Positions 9,160 to 18,956 of a stretch of DNA of 64,000 nucleotides are shown in pieces. The notes below the pieces were generated by a model. That model had not been told where the DNA came from. It searched no databases and saw only the letters and a list, made by a program, of their open reading frames with translations. Both the position numbers and the translations under genes were made by a program. The stretch comes from Flavobacteriaceae bacterium GF1 (GTDB lineage: Bacteria; Bacteroidota; Bacteroidia; Flavobacteriales; Flavobacteriaceae), in contig WNKP01000004.1 in assembly GCA_009797885.1 (NCBI GenBank), forward strand, positions 248,001 to 312,000. The letters are read 5' to 3'. Position 1 is the stretch's first letter, and each line of letters opens with the position of its first letter.

Positions 9160-11843
9160 TTTGCTTTAGGTATCGTAAACACCAAGCGTGCCCCCTTTTT
9201 AAATTTCCGATCTGCCCAAATAGTTCCATTGTGACTTTCCACAATGCTCTTGCAAATGGCCAGGCCAAATCCACTTCCCTGGGGTTTCTTGGTATTCTGG
9301 TTTTTTGACTGATAGAATTTTTCAAAAATGTAATTGTGGTCCTCCTGTGGTATTCCGCGACCATTGTCCTCCACGGCTATGGCAATTTCCTTTTTCTTCT
9401 CCTCCAATACTATTTTTACCTTTCCATTTTTTCCTTCCGTAAATTTTAAGGAATTGGACAATAAATTGGTAAGCACCTGAAGGATACGGTCCTCATCATA
9501 GCGTCCCCCCAAGTATTCCGATTCCCTGAATTCCACTTGTATGCCTTTTTTTGTAGCGATCTGCTCAATGCCATTGACCGCCCTTTTTATGGTTCCGTTG
9601 ATGTTCCTGGTTTGGATATTGAGTTCCGTGCGGTTGGAGGATAGCTTTTCCAAATCCAGGATATTATGGATCAGTTTGGCCAAACGGTCCGTATCCTTAC
9701 CAATGTTCTCCAGAAATTGTTGCCGTAGTGCAATGGGCATATTTTCATCCTCCAGCACCTCCGATGCCGCTTTAATTGAGGTAATTGGCGTTTTTAATTC
9801 ATGGGCGACCGTGTCCAAAAATTCGTCCTTTAACCTATCTTGTTGTCGCAGTTCTTCGTTGGCGGATTGCAATTTGGTTGCCATTTGGGACAACTCTTCG
9901 GACTTTTCCATCAACAGCCTATTGTTGGCCTTGGTCTCCTTGCTTTCCTCCAAAATATGAAGGACCTCCACCAGGCTAATGGGTTTTTCTTTGGAGACCG
10001 ATGCCAAAAGAATTTTTGCCGATGCGCTACCAATGGAACCCGTGAGCAATTTTTCGGAAAAGTTGATCAATCTGGAATCCGCTTTCTCTTCTTTTTCAGA
10101 GATATTATATTTTTTATTGAAAAGGGATAAAGCCCTTTGCGTGCGTTGTTCCCCCAAAAAGCGATTCAACAACCGTCTGATATCGGCCACATAGGCTTCG
10201 CCCTTCCAGACAAATGCACCTTCCTGAAGATTCTCGTAGTTCTCATGGTGGACAAACATTTCCGCATAATTCCGTTCCCGATAATTGCCTTTGGCCCAAA
10301 GGGAGAGGCCAACAAAGGACAAGGTATTGAAGCTTACGCTCCATAAAAAGGCATTGCTCTCCGGAGTAAGGTACTCCAGTCCAAAAAGTTGGGAAGGTTT
10401 GAGCCATGATTGCCCCAATAGCCCTTCTTCCAAGAAGTCCGAAGCTGGGGTTACCACATTGACAATAATAGGAAGCAAAAGGGTATAGACAACTATTAAA
10501 ATCCCTATGCCAATACCCATTTTTGCTGCTTTTGCAGTGCCCCTTCTCCAAAACAGTCCCAAAAAGAACGATGGCGCCAATTGGGCAATGACCACAAAGG
10601 AAATCAATCCAATGGAGTAGAGTGACAGCTGGGTAGAGAACTGGACGTAAAAAAAGTAGGCAACCGTAATCAATAAAAGAATGGCTATCCTTCTGATACC
10701 TTTAATACTTTTGGCATTTTCCTCTGGATTGCCTTCTACCAGTTTTTTGATAAATCCATAGGGAATGATAACATTATTGCTTACCATGGTGGACAATGCG
10801 AGCGTGGACACTACAATCATGGAAATCACCGCGGAGAACCCCCCCATAAAAACCAAAAGGGCCAAAGTGGTATTCCCAGTTTGTAACGGCAATAGCAGTG
10901 AATAGTAGTCGTGGTTCACCGTTTCCGGCAATCTAAGGTTGCCGGCCCAAGCAATAAAGATGACAAAAATGTTGAACAGCAATAAATAAAGGGGAAACAT
11001 CCATATGGCCTTTTTAAGATGGTTCACATTGTGATTTTCAACTACGGCTACATGAAACTGTCTTGGCAACAAAAAGATGGCAAAAAACGAAAGAAGGATA
11101 GTGAACATCCAATTGAACCCATTTTCCAAGCCCCCAAAAGAACTCAATTGCTTGAAGCTCTCCATGGCCGATGCTTTTTGATGGATATCCGAGGTGCCAT
11201 CAAATAGAAAATAAACCACAAAAATCCCAATGACCAAAAAGAAGAACAGCTTTAGGACGGACTCCAGGGCCACTGTAGCCATGATACCCCTTTTTCCCTG
11301 GGAGGCATCGGTGGACCGTGTCCCAAAAAAGGCCACAAAAACCGCAATGAGCAAAGCAATATAAAAAGTGGAGTCGTCCAGTATTCCGGTGGCCGCATAA
11401 CCATTTTCACTGGAGACCAGGGCAAAGGTCTCCGAAACCGCTTTTAATTGTAGGGCGATATATGGAATTATGGCCAAAAGGCAGGTTAGGGTCACCAAAG
11501 CCCCCAAGGGTCTATTATTGCCATATCGCAGAGAAATAAAATCGGCAATACTTGAAATTTTATGCTGTTTTGAAATACGGATGATCTTTCGCATCAAAAC
11601 GATCCATAGTGGTAAAGCGATTACCGGCCCTAGATAAATGGTCAGAAAGCTTATCCCCGACCTGGAGGCAATACCCACGCTACCGTAATAGGTCCATGCG
11701 GTACAATAAACTGCCAACGAAAGCACGTACACGTAAGGATTGTTCACCAATTTGCCACTATGTTTCCGCTCCGCCCAATAGGCCAGGAAAAAAAGGAATG
11801 CCAAATAGGCCACAATGATCAATATCAACACATAATTACTCAT
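9156..11843 (-). CDS. Sodium-solute-symporter / sensor histidine kinase hybrid (CbrA/CrbS-like)
   Basis: 895 residues. Residues 1 to about 515 form a multi-helix sodium:solute symporter fold. A linker with coiled-coil character (about 620-670) leads to a HisKA domain with H681 in the H-box VAHELKTPITS. The C-terminal HATPase has N-box LLSNSLKFTEG, G1 VEDNGRGIP and G2 GSGFGLAICKS. Proteins of this class sense or move a small substrate and phosphorylate a cognate receiver, here the adjacent gene. CrbS in Vibrio and Pseudomonas has this architecture and controls acetate use. The start overlaps the preceding small membrane gene by 8 bp. All kinase motifs are intact. Confidence 0.93.
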   Translation of the reverse strand: MSNYVLILIIVAYLAFLFFLAYWAERKHSGKLVNNPYVYVLSLAVYCTAWTYYGSVGIASRSGISFLTIYLGPVIALPLWIVLMRKIIRISKQHKISSIADFISLRYGNNRPLGALVTLTCLLAIIPYIALQLKAVSETFALVSSENGYAATGILDDSTFYIALLIAVFVAFFGTRSTDASQGKRGIMATVALESVLKLFFFLVIGIFVVYFLFDGTSDIHQKASAMESFKQLSSFGGLENGFNWMFTILLSFFAIFLLPRQFHVAVVENHNVNHLKKAIWMFPLYLLLFNIFVIFIAWAGNLRLPETVNHDYYSLLLPLQTGNTTLALLVFMGGFSAVISMIVVSTLALSTMVSNNVIIPYGFIKKLVEGNPEENAKSIKGIRRIAILLLITVAYFFYVQFSTQLSLYSIGLISFVVIAQLAPSFFLGLFWRRGTAKAAKMGIGIGILIVVYTLLLPIIVNVVTPASDFLEEGLLGQSWLKPSQLFGLEYLTPESNAFLWSVSFNTLSFVGLSLWAKGNYRERNYAEMFVHHENYENLQEGAFVWKGEAYVADIRRLLNRFLGEQRTQRALSLFNKKYNISEKEEKADSRLINFSEKLLTGSIGSASAKILLASVSKEKPISLVEVLHILEESKETKANNRLLMEKSEELSQMATKLQSANEELRQQDRLKDEFLDTVAHELKTPITSIKAASEVLEDENMPIALRQQFLENIGKDTDRLAKLIHNILDLEKLSSNRTELNIQTRNINGTIKRAVNGIEQIATKKGIQVEFRESEYLGGRYDEDRILQVLTNLLSNSLKFTEGKNGKVKIVLEEKKKEIAIAVEDNGRGIPQEDHNYIFEKFYQSKNQNTKKPQGSGFGLAICKSIVESHNGTIWADRKFKKGARLVFTIPKAK

Positions 11844-12036
11844 AAAACTTTTTAAGAATACGATATGCCACGATACTGGAAACCAACCAACTTAAAAAAA
11901 TGAAGACGTAAAAGGCCGGAAAACCAAGAATTTGGAAATCTACATCAAAGATGGTAACAAAGGGGACGTTCCATAGCAGGAACAGCACCGCTGCCAACAC
12001 CACCAATTTTTGTTGATGCCTTTTTTTCATTTTCAT
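11836..12036 (-). CDS. Small two-helix membrane protein between symporter and sensor kinase
   Basis: 66 residues with a basic start (MKMKKRHQQK) and two hydrophobic helices (about 11-30 and 38-60). Its 3' end overlaps the sensor kinase start by 8 bp, so it is very probably translated and co-expressed. Similar small ORFs often sit just before symporter-kinase hybrids in other bacteria. It may be a subunit or stabiliser of the sensor or the transporter; no direct evidence. Confidence 0.75.
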   Translation of the reverse strand: MKMKKRHQQKLVVLAAVLFLLWNVPFVTIFDVDFQILGFPAFYVFIFLSWLVSSIVAYRILKKFYE

Positions 12037-12117
12037 TAGGGATCAAATCTTTTAAAATTACGAAAACGGTGCGGCAAAATGTACCACACCGCTTTCACGT
12101 AACCAACTAAATATCAA

Positions 12118-13833
12118 TTAGTGCGATGAGGCTTCACCCGCACCACTTGGGATTCTAATGTTCTCGACAATTTCCTGTACATCTTCCGGTGGCTCTTCCG
12201 TAAACTTGTTGACCACCACGGCTACGATAAAGTTGACCAACATGGCAATGGTACCGAAGCCTTCCGGTGAAATCCCGAACCACCAACTATCTTTTAGGCC
12301 CGCTACGGCTTCCTTACCACCATCAAATATTCCAAACTTGAACTTCAACATATAAAAGAGCATCAATGAAATACCGACGATCATACCGGTAACAGCACCT
12401 TTACTGTTCATTTTCTTATAGAAGATTCCGAGGATAATGGCTGGGAAGAACGATGCTGCTGCGAGACCAAAGGCCAATGCTACAACGGCAGCCACAAAAC
12501 CGGGTGGGTTTATGCCAAAATACCCTGCAATTACTACAGCAACAGCAGCAGAAATACGAGCAGCCCAAAGCTCTCCTTTTTCGGACAGGTCAGGATTGAA
12601 CACATTTTTGATCAAATCGTGGGAAACGGAAGAGGAGATGACCAACAACAATCCGGCGGCCGTGGATAAAGCTGCTGCCAGACCACCAGCCGCGATCAAA
12701 CCGATTACCCAAGCCGGCAGATTTGCAATTTCCGGATTGGCCAATACCATAATATCACGATCTACTTTAAGTTCATTTACTTCCGGATTGGCCACATATT
12801 GAATGACACCATCACCATTCTTATCGTCATGACCTATCAGCCCTGTGGTCTCCCAATTTTTGAACCACTGTGGCATGGCCGCATATTCCTTTCCACTTAC
12901 CGTTTCGATAAGGTTGGTTCTTGCAAATACGGCTACAGCTGGGGCAGTTGTGTAAAGTATGGCAATAAACAACAGGGCCAAACCAGCGGATTTCCGGGCA
13001 TCTTTTACCCGCTTCACCGTAAAGAAACGCACAATAACATGGGGTAGGCCCGCGGTACCTACCATCAATGCCAAGGTAATCGCAAAAACGTCGATAAGAC
13101 TTTTGGAACCGTTGGTATATTCCGCAAAACCGAGTTCGGTGGAAAGTCCGTCAAGCTTATCCAGAAGAAAAGTACCTGAACCATCGGACAAGGTACTTCC
13201 AAATCCTAGTTGCGGAATGGGATTACCGGTCATTTGCATCGAAATAAAAATGGCTGGAACCATAAAGGCAAAGATCAAGACACAATACTGGGCTACCTGG
13301 GTATAGGTAATTCCTTTCATACCCCCCAATACGGCGTAGAACAAGACAATGACCATCCCTATAATGACCCCGGTGTTGATATCCACCTCCAAATACCTGG
13401 AGAATACAATACCAACGCCACGCATTTGGCCCGCTACATAGGTAAAGGAAACAATCAGGGCACATATGACCGCAACGATCCGTGCCGTTTTGGAGTAGTA
13501 ACGTTCTCCGATAAAATCAGGTACGGTAAACTTTCCAAACTTACGTAGGTAGGGAGCCAGAAGAAGTGCCAGGAGCACGTAACCCCCGGTCCAACCCATC
13601 AAATACACGGCCCCATCATAACCGGCAAAGGATATGATTCCCGCCATGGAAATAAAACTTGCTGCCGACATCCAATCGGCTGCTGTAGCCATTCCGTTGG
13701 CCAGTGGGGAAACGCCACCACCTGCCACGTAAAACTCCTTTGTGGAACCGGCCCTGGACCATACTGCAATTCCTATGTAAAGACCAAAGCTCAGCAACAC
13801 CAAGACATAGGTCCAAATTTGTACATCATTCAT
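12118..13833 (-). CDS. Sodium:solute symporter, VC_2705/acetate-permease type (large subunit)
   Basis: 571 residues, about 12-14 transmembrane helices, with typical SSS-family stretches such as AADWMSAASFISMAG and YVAGQMRGVGIVFSR. It lies 22 bp downstream of a DUF4212 gene, the small-subunit arrangement of the VC_2705 subfamily, which is related to ActP. Placement in an operon with acs and a PrpE-like ligase makes acetate, propionate or a similar carboxylate the likely substrate. Energy would come from sodium or proton symport. The substrate is inference. Confidence 0.9.
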   Translation of the reverse strand: MNDVQIWTYVLVLLSFGLYIGIAVWSRAGSTKEFYVAGGGVSPLANGMATAADWMSAASFISMAGIISFAGYDGAVYLMGWTGGYVLLALLLAPYLRKFGKFTVPDFIGERYYSKTARIVAVICALIVSFTYVAGQMRGVGIVFSRYLEVDINTGVIIGMVIVLFYAVLGGMKGITYTQVAQYCVLIFAFMVPAIFISMQMTGNPIPQLGFGSTLSDGSGTFLLDKLDGLSTELGFAEYTNGSKSLIDVFAITLALMVGTAGLPHVIVRFFTVKRVKDARKSAGLALLFIAILYTTAPAVAVFARTNLIETVSGKEYAAMPQWFKNWETTGLIGHDDKNGDGVIQYVANPEVNELKVDRDIMVLANPEIANLPAWVIGLIAAGGLAAALSTAAGLLLVISSSVSHDLIKNVFNPDLSEKGELWAARISAAVAVVIAGYFGINPPGFVAAVVALAFGLAAASFFPAIILGIFYKKMNSKGAVTGMIVGISLMLFYMLKFKFGIFDGGKEAVAGLKDSWWFGISPEGFGTIAMLVNFIVAVVVNKFTEEPPEDVQEIVENIRIPSGAGEASSH

Positions 13834-13855
13834 AATTCTTTGAAGTTTTAGTTAG

Positions 13856-14119
13856 TTAATCGACGTCGTAGCCGTATTTTTTGTCCAGTTTGTTCATTAA
13901 TCGCACGTAGACGAATATCAAAATCACGAAAACATAGATTGAACCTTGTTGGGCAAACCAAAACCCGAGTTTAAATCCACCAATCTTGATGTTGTTCAAG
14001 GCATCTTTGAAAATGATGCCCGCTCCATAGGAAACCGCAAACCAAATGATCAATAAGATGACCAGGTACCTAAGGTTTTCCTTCCAATACGCCGTAGCTT
14101 TTTGCTGTTTTTCTGTCAT
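13856..14119 (-). CDS. DUF4212 symporter small subunit
   Basis: 87 residues with two transmembrane helices and the family's typical layout: an N-terminal KATAYWKENLRYL amphipathic stretch, a first helix ending in YGAGIIF, and GFWFAQQGSIYVFVIL. Proteins of this type always precede VC_2705-like sodium:solute symporters and are thought to form a complex with them. It lies 12 bp after the porin stop, in one transcription unit. Confidence 0.92.
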   Translation of the reverse strand: MTEKQQKATAYWKENLRYLVILLIIWFAVSYGAGIIFKDALNNIKIGGFKLGFWFAQQGSIYVFVILIFVYVRLMNKLDKKYGYDVD

Positions 14120-14131
14120 AATGTGTTGGTT

Positions 14132-15343
14132 TTATAAGTAAATCATTGCTTGAAGGGTCAATACCCCGGTACTATCCGCGTCCCCTATTTTTGAACTGGC
14201 ATATTCCAGGCTCAATTTGGAATGGTGTCCCGTCATAAAAATATTTGCGCCCAGACCTAGCCTGGTGGCATTGTCATCTATAGCATCTATGGACCTTGTA
14301 TTGTAGGACAAATAGGGCTGAAAACGGGTTTTGTCCTGGGGCCCGGCAATTAAATAGCCTACATGGCCATAGACCATATTTCCTGTGGCGTACGGTCCAA
14401 AATTGTAATTCTCCCCATAATCACTGTTTTGATAGGTGAGGTAAGCCGTGATGGCCGAACCATCCTGTCCCAAAGGAGCATCATAAAAAGCATCCACGGC
14501 AAAAATGTTCACATTGGCCCCATCGCCATCCGCTTCAACCACGCCATTGGGGTGGGAAAAAAATCCGGCACCAACATTGAAAACCTCTTTGGTGCCCAGG
14601 TAAGAACCTACCTTATAGGGCAATAACATCGATTCTTCATCCAAAAAGTTGTAATCAAAATACCCTTGGAATACCTTTCCGGCATCACCGGAACCCAGGA
14701 TTCTTCGACCTCCGTAAACGGTTACGCCATCAATGGAAGGGTCCCGATTATCTATTGTACTTGCGCCTGCTTCATTTACGGCAACCCGATATTGCAGTTT
14801 TCCAATCTTACCTTTGGCATAAACCCCAATATGACGTGCAAACTGATCGGACAGCCCTAAGGTGGACCATGACTGTCGGTTGTTGTCCAGGGTCATCATA
14901 TTTAGGGTGCTTTGGTTGTTTAACCTGGAAATCCCGTTCCAATAATGAAGCCCGGCACCGATATCCAAATTCTTGGTGACTTTCCATTCACCCCAAAAAT
15001 CGTGGAAGAACAATTGTGCATTTTCACCAAAGCCAAGGGGACTTGTATTGCTTCCATTTAAGCTGTTCAATCCCCAATGTGTTAAAATCAGGAACTTTTT
15101 GTTCAATTGGGTAAAGGTCAACACCCTGGCACGCCTGACACTGAAATTAAGTTCGCTGGCGTCATCGGGTACGTTATCATTGTACTGTGCCCAGAATTGG
15201 CCCCATGCAATTATCCGTAGATACTTAGAACCGTCCTCATTGAATTTTACCTTGTAACCTCCAGTATATTCCGTGTTTCCTTGAGAAAAAGCAAGTGGGG
15301 CAATGAGTAGGAAAAATGCCAGTCCAAATAGTGATTTCTTCAT
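14132..15343 (-). CDS. Outer-membrane porin of the carboxylate-uptake operon
   Basis: 403 residues with a signal peptide (cleavage likely after LAFS, before QGNTEYTGG) and a beta-barrel composition: alternating aromatic strands, no long hydrophobic helix, and a C-terminal strand ending in MIYL. It resembles phosphate-selective/OprO-like trimeric porins as found in Bacteroidota. As the first gene of the run porin-DUF4212-symporter-kinase-receiver-ligases, it probably lets the carboxylate cross the outer membrane. The specific substrate is inferred from context only. Confidence 0.82.
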   Translation of the reverse strand: MKKSLFGLAFFLLIAPLAFSQGNTEYTGGYKVKFNEDGSKYLRIIAWGQFWAQYNDNVPDDASELNFSVRRARVLTFTQLNKKFLILTHWGLNSLNGSNTSPLGFGENAQLFFHDFWGEWKVTKNLDIGAGLHYWNGISRLNNQSTLNMMTLDNNRQSWSTLGLSDQFARHIGVYAKGKIGKLQYRVAVNEAGASTIDNRDPSIDGVTVYGGRRILGSGDAGKVFQGYFDYNFLDEESMLLPYKVGSYLGTKEVFNVGAGFFSHPNGVVEADGDGANVNIFAVDAFYDAPLGQDGSAITAYLTYQNSDYGENYNFGPYATGNMVYGHVGYLIAGPQDKTRFQPYLSYNTRSIDAIDDNATRLGLGANIFMTGHHSKLSLEYASSKIGDADSTGVLTLQAMIYL

Positions 15344-15410
15344 TTTTATAGATGTTATTGATTTGTTTTCTGCCCAACGAACATCCTAAAAAAAAGGTCT
15401 AAAGAAAAAG

Positions 15411-15430
15411 TTAATATATTTTTACGCTAA
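15411..15430 (-). promoter_or_regulatory. Candidate operator upstream of the porin operon
   Basis: On the minus strand the bases read TTAGCGTAAAAATATATTAA, 68 bp before the porin ATG. A near copy, TTAGCATAAATATATTAA, lies at 15870-15887 just upstream of the HTH gene. Sharing one AT-rich word between the only two promoters of this locus suggests a common regulator, possibly the HTH protein itself. AT-rich matches can arise by chance, so this is tentative. Confidence 0.35.
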
Positions 15431-15440
15431 ATTGTTATAT

Positions 15441-15854
15441 TTAATTCCGGAAACGTTCCCATTTTATGAGCATGAACTTGTCCCCCAGTTCCGTAATCAA
15501 GACTCCTGCACCTGAAATATTTTGGGGATTTTGGAAGTATTCCTGCAGCTCGGATAGATTCAGGATTTTATAGGTGGGGTGGTACTGGGCATGGTAAGGC
15601 CGCTTAATATTGTACTTGCGCACCCAATTCATTACGGACACATGGGAAACGCCGAGAATCCGTTCAATTTCGCGATAGGTCAATCCTTCCAAATACAACT
15701 GTAGTGCCTTATTGACGTAATAGTCATCTATTTTCTTCCCCAACTTTCCCACTGTGAAAAAGTAACCACAGGACTTGCATTTGTAACGCTGCCGGTTTTT
15801 GATGATTCCAGCTTTAATGAATGTATCCGAATTGCAGTTGGGACAGAATTCCAT
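15441..15854 (-). CDS. Zinc-ribbon / HTH protein derived from an IS1-type transposase N-terminal part (putative regulator)
   Basis: 137 residues. Residues 1-32 form a four-cysteine zinc ribbon (CPNC near the start, CKSCGYFF near 27-34). Residues about 45-80 form an HTH (LTYREIERILGVSHVSVMNW). This is the InsA-like DNA-binding part of IS1-class transposases. No catalytic DDE domain follows, no inverted repeats flank it, and the remaining 50 residues are unrelated to a transposase. It is upstream of, and on the same strand as, the acetate operon. It is best read as a domesticated DNA-binding protein, perhaps the missing DNA-binding output of the locus. Confidence 0.8.
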   Translation of the reverse strand: MEFCPNCNSDTFIKAGIIKNRQRYKCKSCGYFFTVGKLGKKIDDYYVNKALQLYLEGLTYREIERILGVSHVSVMNWVRKYNIKRPYHAQYHPTYKILNLSELQEYFQNPQNISGAGVLITELGDKFMLIKWERFRN

Positions 15855-15859
15855 AGTGG

Positions 15860-15884
15860 ATATATTTATTTAGCATAAATATAT
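15860..15884. promoter_or_regulatory. Inverted repeat just upstream of the HTH gene
   Basis: ATATATTTAT, TTAGC, ATAAATATAT: perfect 10-bp arms with a 5-nt spacer, ending 6 bp before the HTH start codon. Such a position is typical of an autoregulatory operator or a promoter core. It overlaps the shared motif at 15870-15887. Confidence 0.45.
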
Positions 15885-16083
15885 TAAATTAGCAATAAAC
15901 AAAATAATTGTTCAAACATCTTATTTTAACATTTAACAAACTGTAGGGGAAATATAAATTAAGGCACCACAAAGGTATAGGGGGTATTTTAAACCAAAGC
16001 ATGGGATTCTTGATCAACCGATGGGATGGTTTGAAAAAGTATTCGGAAACCGAAGTGGCCCAAATACAATGGAAGGTTGAACC

Positions 16084-17043
16084 TTAGCTGGATAGTTGAC
16101 CCAAGTAGGTCGCAATGTTTAAGGCGATTCGCTCATGGATATTTGAGATGTCGGCCTTTTCAAAGGCTTCCCCGGTAATATTCTCATACAATTCAATATA
16201 ACGCTCGGAAACCGACTGGACGTAGGCGTCACCCATTTCAGGCACGGTTTGCCCCTCCAGACCTTGAAATCCGTTGGACAGCAACCATTGCCTTACAAAT
16301 TCCTTGGATAACTGTTTTTGCGGCTCTCCCCTATCCTGTCGTTCTTGATACCCTTGGGCATAAAAATAGCGCGAAGAATCCGGGGTATGGATTTCATCGA
16401 TCAACACGATTTCCCCATCCTTGGTTTTTCCAAACTCATATTTGGTATCCACCAAAATCAAATCACGTTCAGCGGCGATTTCGGTCCCCCTTTGGAACAA
16501 GGCCTTGGTATACTTCTCCAGAACACTATAATCCTCTTCGGACACGATACCCCTGTCCAAAATGTCATCCCTGGAAATATCTTCGTCATGGTCGCCCTTT
16601 TCGGCTTTGGTGGCCGGGGTTATAATGGGTTCCGGAAAGGAATCGTTTTCCATCATTCCTTCCGGCATGGGCACCCCGCAGAGTAGGCGTTTTCCCAACT
16701 TATACTCCCGTGCTGCGTGGCCCGAAAGATAGCCCCGAATCACCATTTCCACTTTAAAAGGTGTACAGGCCATTCCAACGGCCACATTGGGATCGGGTGT
16801 GGCCATTAACCAATTGGGTACAATATCCTGTGTGGCCTCCATCATCTTTGTGGCAATTTGGTTCAGGATCTGCCCCTTGTACGGGATACCTTTTGGCATG
16901 ACCACATCAAAGGCGGATAATCTATCCGTGGCGATCATGACCAAAATGTCATTTTCAAAATGATAGACTTCCCGGACTTTTCCACGATAAACGGATTTTT
17001 GACCTGGAAAACGGAAGTCCGTACCCATTAGCGTATTCGCCAT
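16084..17043 (-). CDS. purC: Phosphoribosylaminoimidazole-succinocarboxamide (SAICAR) synthase
   Basis: 319 residues from ATG 17043. This start is preferred over an earlier one at 17085 because it lies 1 bp beyond the phoH stop and gives the usual N-terminus. The enzyme ligates aspartate to CAIR in purine synthesis. Motifs visible include YRGKVREVY, the ATP site region [17 protein letters not shown], and LVDTKYEFG with [11 protein letters not shown]. Tightly coupled to phoH upstream. Secure. Confidence 0.96.
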   Translation of the reverse strand: MANTLMGTDFRFPGQKSVYRGKVREVYHFENDILVMIATDRLSAFDVVMPKGIPYKGQILNQIATKMMEATQDIVPNWLMATPDPNVAVGMACTPFKVEMVIRGYLSGHAAREYKLGKRLLCGVPMPEGMMENDSFPEPIITPATKAEKGDHDEDISRDDILDRGIVSEEDYSVLEKYTKALFQRGTEIAAERDLILVDTKYEFGKTKDGEIVLIDEIHTPDSSRYFYAQGYQERQDRGEPQKQLSKEFVRQWLLSNGFQGLEGQTVPEMGDAYVQSVSERYIELYENITGEAFEKADISNIHERIALNIATYLGQLSS

Positions 17044-17044
17044 G

Positions 17045-18004
17045 CTAGAATTGGTTTTGGTGTTCAATGTTCTGATAGGCATCAATGACCTTTTTCACCA
17101 ACTTATGCCGAATGACATCCTTATCGTCCAAGTGAATGATACTTATTCCCTTAATGTTTTTCAAAATCAACAGGGCTTCCTTTAAGCCGGAGATCACCCT
17201 TCTGGGCAGATCAATCTGTCCTGGGTCACCGGTCAACAAAAATTTGGCATTTTTGCCCATTCGTGTCAAAAACATCTTCATTTGGGCATGGGTGGTATTT
17301 TGGGCTTCATCCAATATCACAAAAGCATTGTCCAACGTACGTCCGCGCATAAAGGCCATCGGCGCAATTTGGATGGTACCGTCCTCAATGTACTTTTCCA
17401 ACTTTTCGGGAGCAATCATGTCCCGAAGGGCATCATAAAGCGGCTGCATGTAGGGATCCAGCTTCTCCTTTAAATCCCCCGGCAAAAAGCCTAAATTCTC
17501 TCCAGCCTCCACTGCAGGCCTCGTCAAAATTATTCTACGGACCTGCTTCTCTTTTAGCGCCTTTACGGCCAACGCAACACCTGTGTAGGTCTTACCCGTC
17601 CCGGCAGGACCAATGGCAAAGACCATATCGTTTTTGGAACAGGCATCCACCAATCTTCTTTGGTTCACCGTTTGGGCCTTGATCAACCTACCGTTGACCC
17701 CGTGCACCAACACCTCCCCGCTTGAGGCCGAAGACTCATAATCTTCCTTGCTGTTACTGGTGAGTAATCGTTCTATGGCGTTCTCATCCAGTTTGTTGTA
17801 CTTGGCAAAGTGTTCCGTGATCATATCAAATCGACGGTCGAATTCCTCGAGCATCTCCTCATCTCCATAGACTTTGACCTTATTGCCCCTCGCGACAATT
17901 TTCAGTTTTGGAAAATATTTTTTGAGCAATTCTATATTCTCATTCTGAAGGCCAAAAAATTCCCTTGGGCTTATCTCCGTGAGTTCAATTATAAGTTCGT
18001 TCAA
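17045..18004 (-). CDS. PhoH family ATPase
   Basis: 319 residues, soluble. Walker [12 protein letters not shown] and Walker [11 protein letters not shown] are intact, with a conserved [18 protein letters not shown] stretch and an N-terminal KH-like portion. PhoH/PhoH-like proteins are linked to RNA metabolism and, with YbeY, to ribosome maturation. Here the gene is cotranscribed with purC, which is common in Flavobacteriaceae. It is divergent from the SAM hydrolase gene with a 121-bp shared upstream region. Confidence 0.95.
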   Translation of the reverse strand: MNELIIELTEISPREFFGLQNENIELLKKYFPKLKIVARGNKVKVYGDEEMLEEFDRRFDMITEHFAKYNKLDENAIERLLTSNSKEDYESSASSGEVLVHGVNGRLIKAQTVNQRRLVDACSKNDMVFAIGPAGTGKTYTGVALAVKALKEKQVRRIILTRPAVEAGENLGFLPGDLKEKLDPYMQPLYDALRDMIAPEKLEKYIEDGTIQIAPMAFMRGRTLDNAFVILDEAQNTTHAQMKMFLTRMGKNAKFLLTGDPGQIDLPRRVISGLKEALLILKNIKGISIIHLDDKDVIRHKLVKKVIDAYQNIEHQNQF

Positions 18005-18125
18005 AAAATCAATAATTAGAAGTTAGTGGGGTTAGGAAGAAATCCTGTTTTCCTTTTACGTAAATTTACCGACAAACTTAACCAAAAATCATTTTTAGCA
18101 TCAAGAATTCTTTCAACAATCCTTT

Positions 18126-18956
18126 ATGGCCATTATTACCCTAACCACTGATTTTGGAACAAAAGACCATTTTGTGGCAGCAATTAAAGGAAGAATTCTA
18201 TCCCAGGTACCCACTACCCAAATTGTTGATATTTCGCATCAGGTTTCGCCTTTCGACATCCACGAATGTGCGTACATCTTAAAATGCGCCTATCCCGAAT
18301 TTCCAAAAGGGACGATTCATATCATTGGTCTGGAATCCGAGGAATCCCCGGAAAACGAACATATCTTGGTCCTAATGGACGGTCATTACTTTATTGGTGC
18401 GAACAACGGCGTCCTCTCCATTGTTGCCGCTGGTAAAACCCCTGAAAAAATAAATAGGATCAGCCTACCGAGTACCAAGCGTAATTCTTTTCCCGAATTG
18501 GAGGTATTTACCCAAGTAGCTTGCCATTTGGCCAGGGGCGGTAAGGAAGAAGTAGTGAGTAAACCATTGGGTGAATTAAAAGATACCAAAGTGGTTGAAC
18601 CCAGACCCTCAAACAATGGAAAGACCATTACGGGGAATGTTATTTACATTGACCATTACGGAAATGTTGTGACCAATATTACCAAAAGTCTTTTTGAAGC
18701 CTATCGCAATGGCCGTTCCTTTGAATTGATTGCCCGGAGGCATAAACTCAAGACCATATTCAATAGCTATAATGGGCTCATAGATTTTGAGCTTCCAAAA
18801 AACCAAAGAAAGGGACCCAGTGATTTTTTGGCGCTCTTCAATGCCGCAGGTCACTTGGAATTGGCCATTTTTAAAAGTGACCTCAAAACCGTAGGGGGCG
18901 CTTCTTCCTTAATTGGCCTCAACCAGCAAGATATCATAACCATTAATTTCTTTTGA
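18126..18956 (+). CDS. S-adenosyl-L-methionine hydrolase (DUF62 / SAM hydroxide adenosyltransferase)
   Basis: 276 residues. The N-terminus has the family signature LTTDFGTKDHFVAAIKG and later VDISHQV, DGHYFIGANNGVLS and IDHYGNVVTNI, matching the DUF62/fluorinase fold. Non-halogenating members hydrolyse SAM to adenosine and methionine. The following quinol-monooxygenase-like gene starts immediately after the stop, so they are probably co-translated. Physiological role is unclear. Confidence 0.92.
   Translation: MAIITLTTDFGTKDHFVAAIKGRILSQVPTTQIVDISHQVSPFDIHECAYILKCAYPEFPKGTIHIIGLESEESPENEHILVLMDGHYFIGANNGVLSIVAAGKTPEKINRISLPSTKRNSFPELEVFTQVACHLARGGKEEVVSKPLGELKDTKVVEPRPSNNGKTITGNVIYIDHYGNVVTNITKSLFEAYRNGRSFELIARRHKLKTIFNSYNGLIDFELPKNQRKGPSDFLALFNAAGHLELAIFKSDLKTVGGASSLIGLNQQDIITINFF

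Noticed and set aside
15441-15854. Active insertion sequence
   Set aside because: Only the DNA-binding part is present; there is no DDE catalytic domain, no terminal inverted repeats and no target duplication.
16001-16087. 28-codon plus-strand frame between the HTH gene and purC
   Set aside because: Too short, no recognisable content, and convergent with purC; may be a gene tail remnant but nothing supports it.
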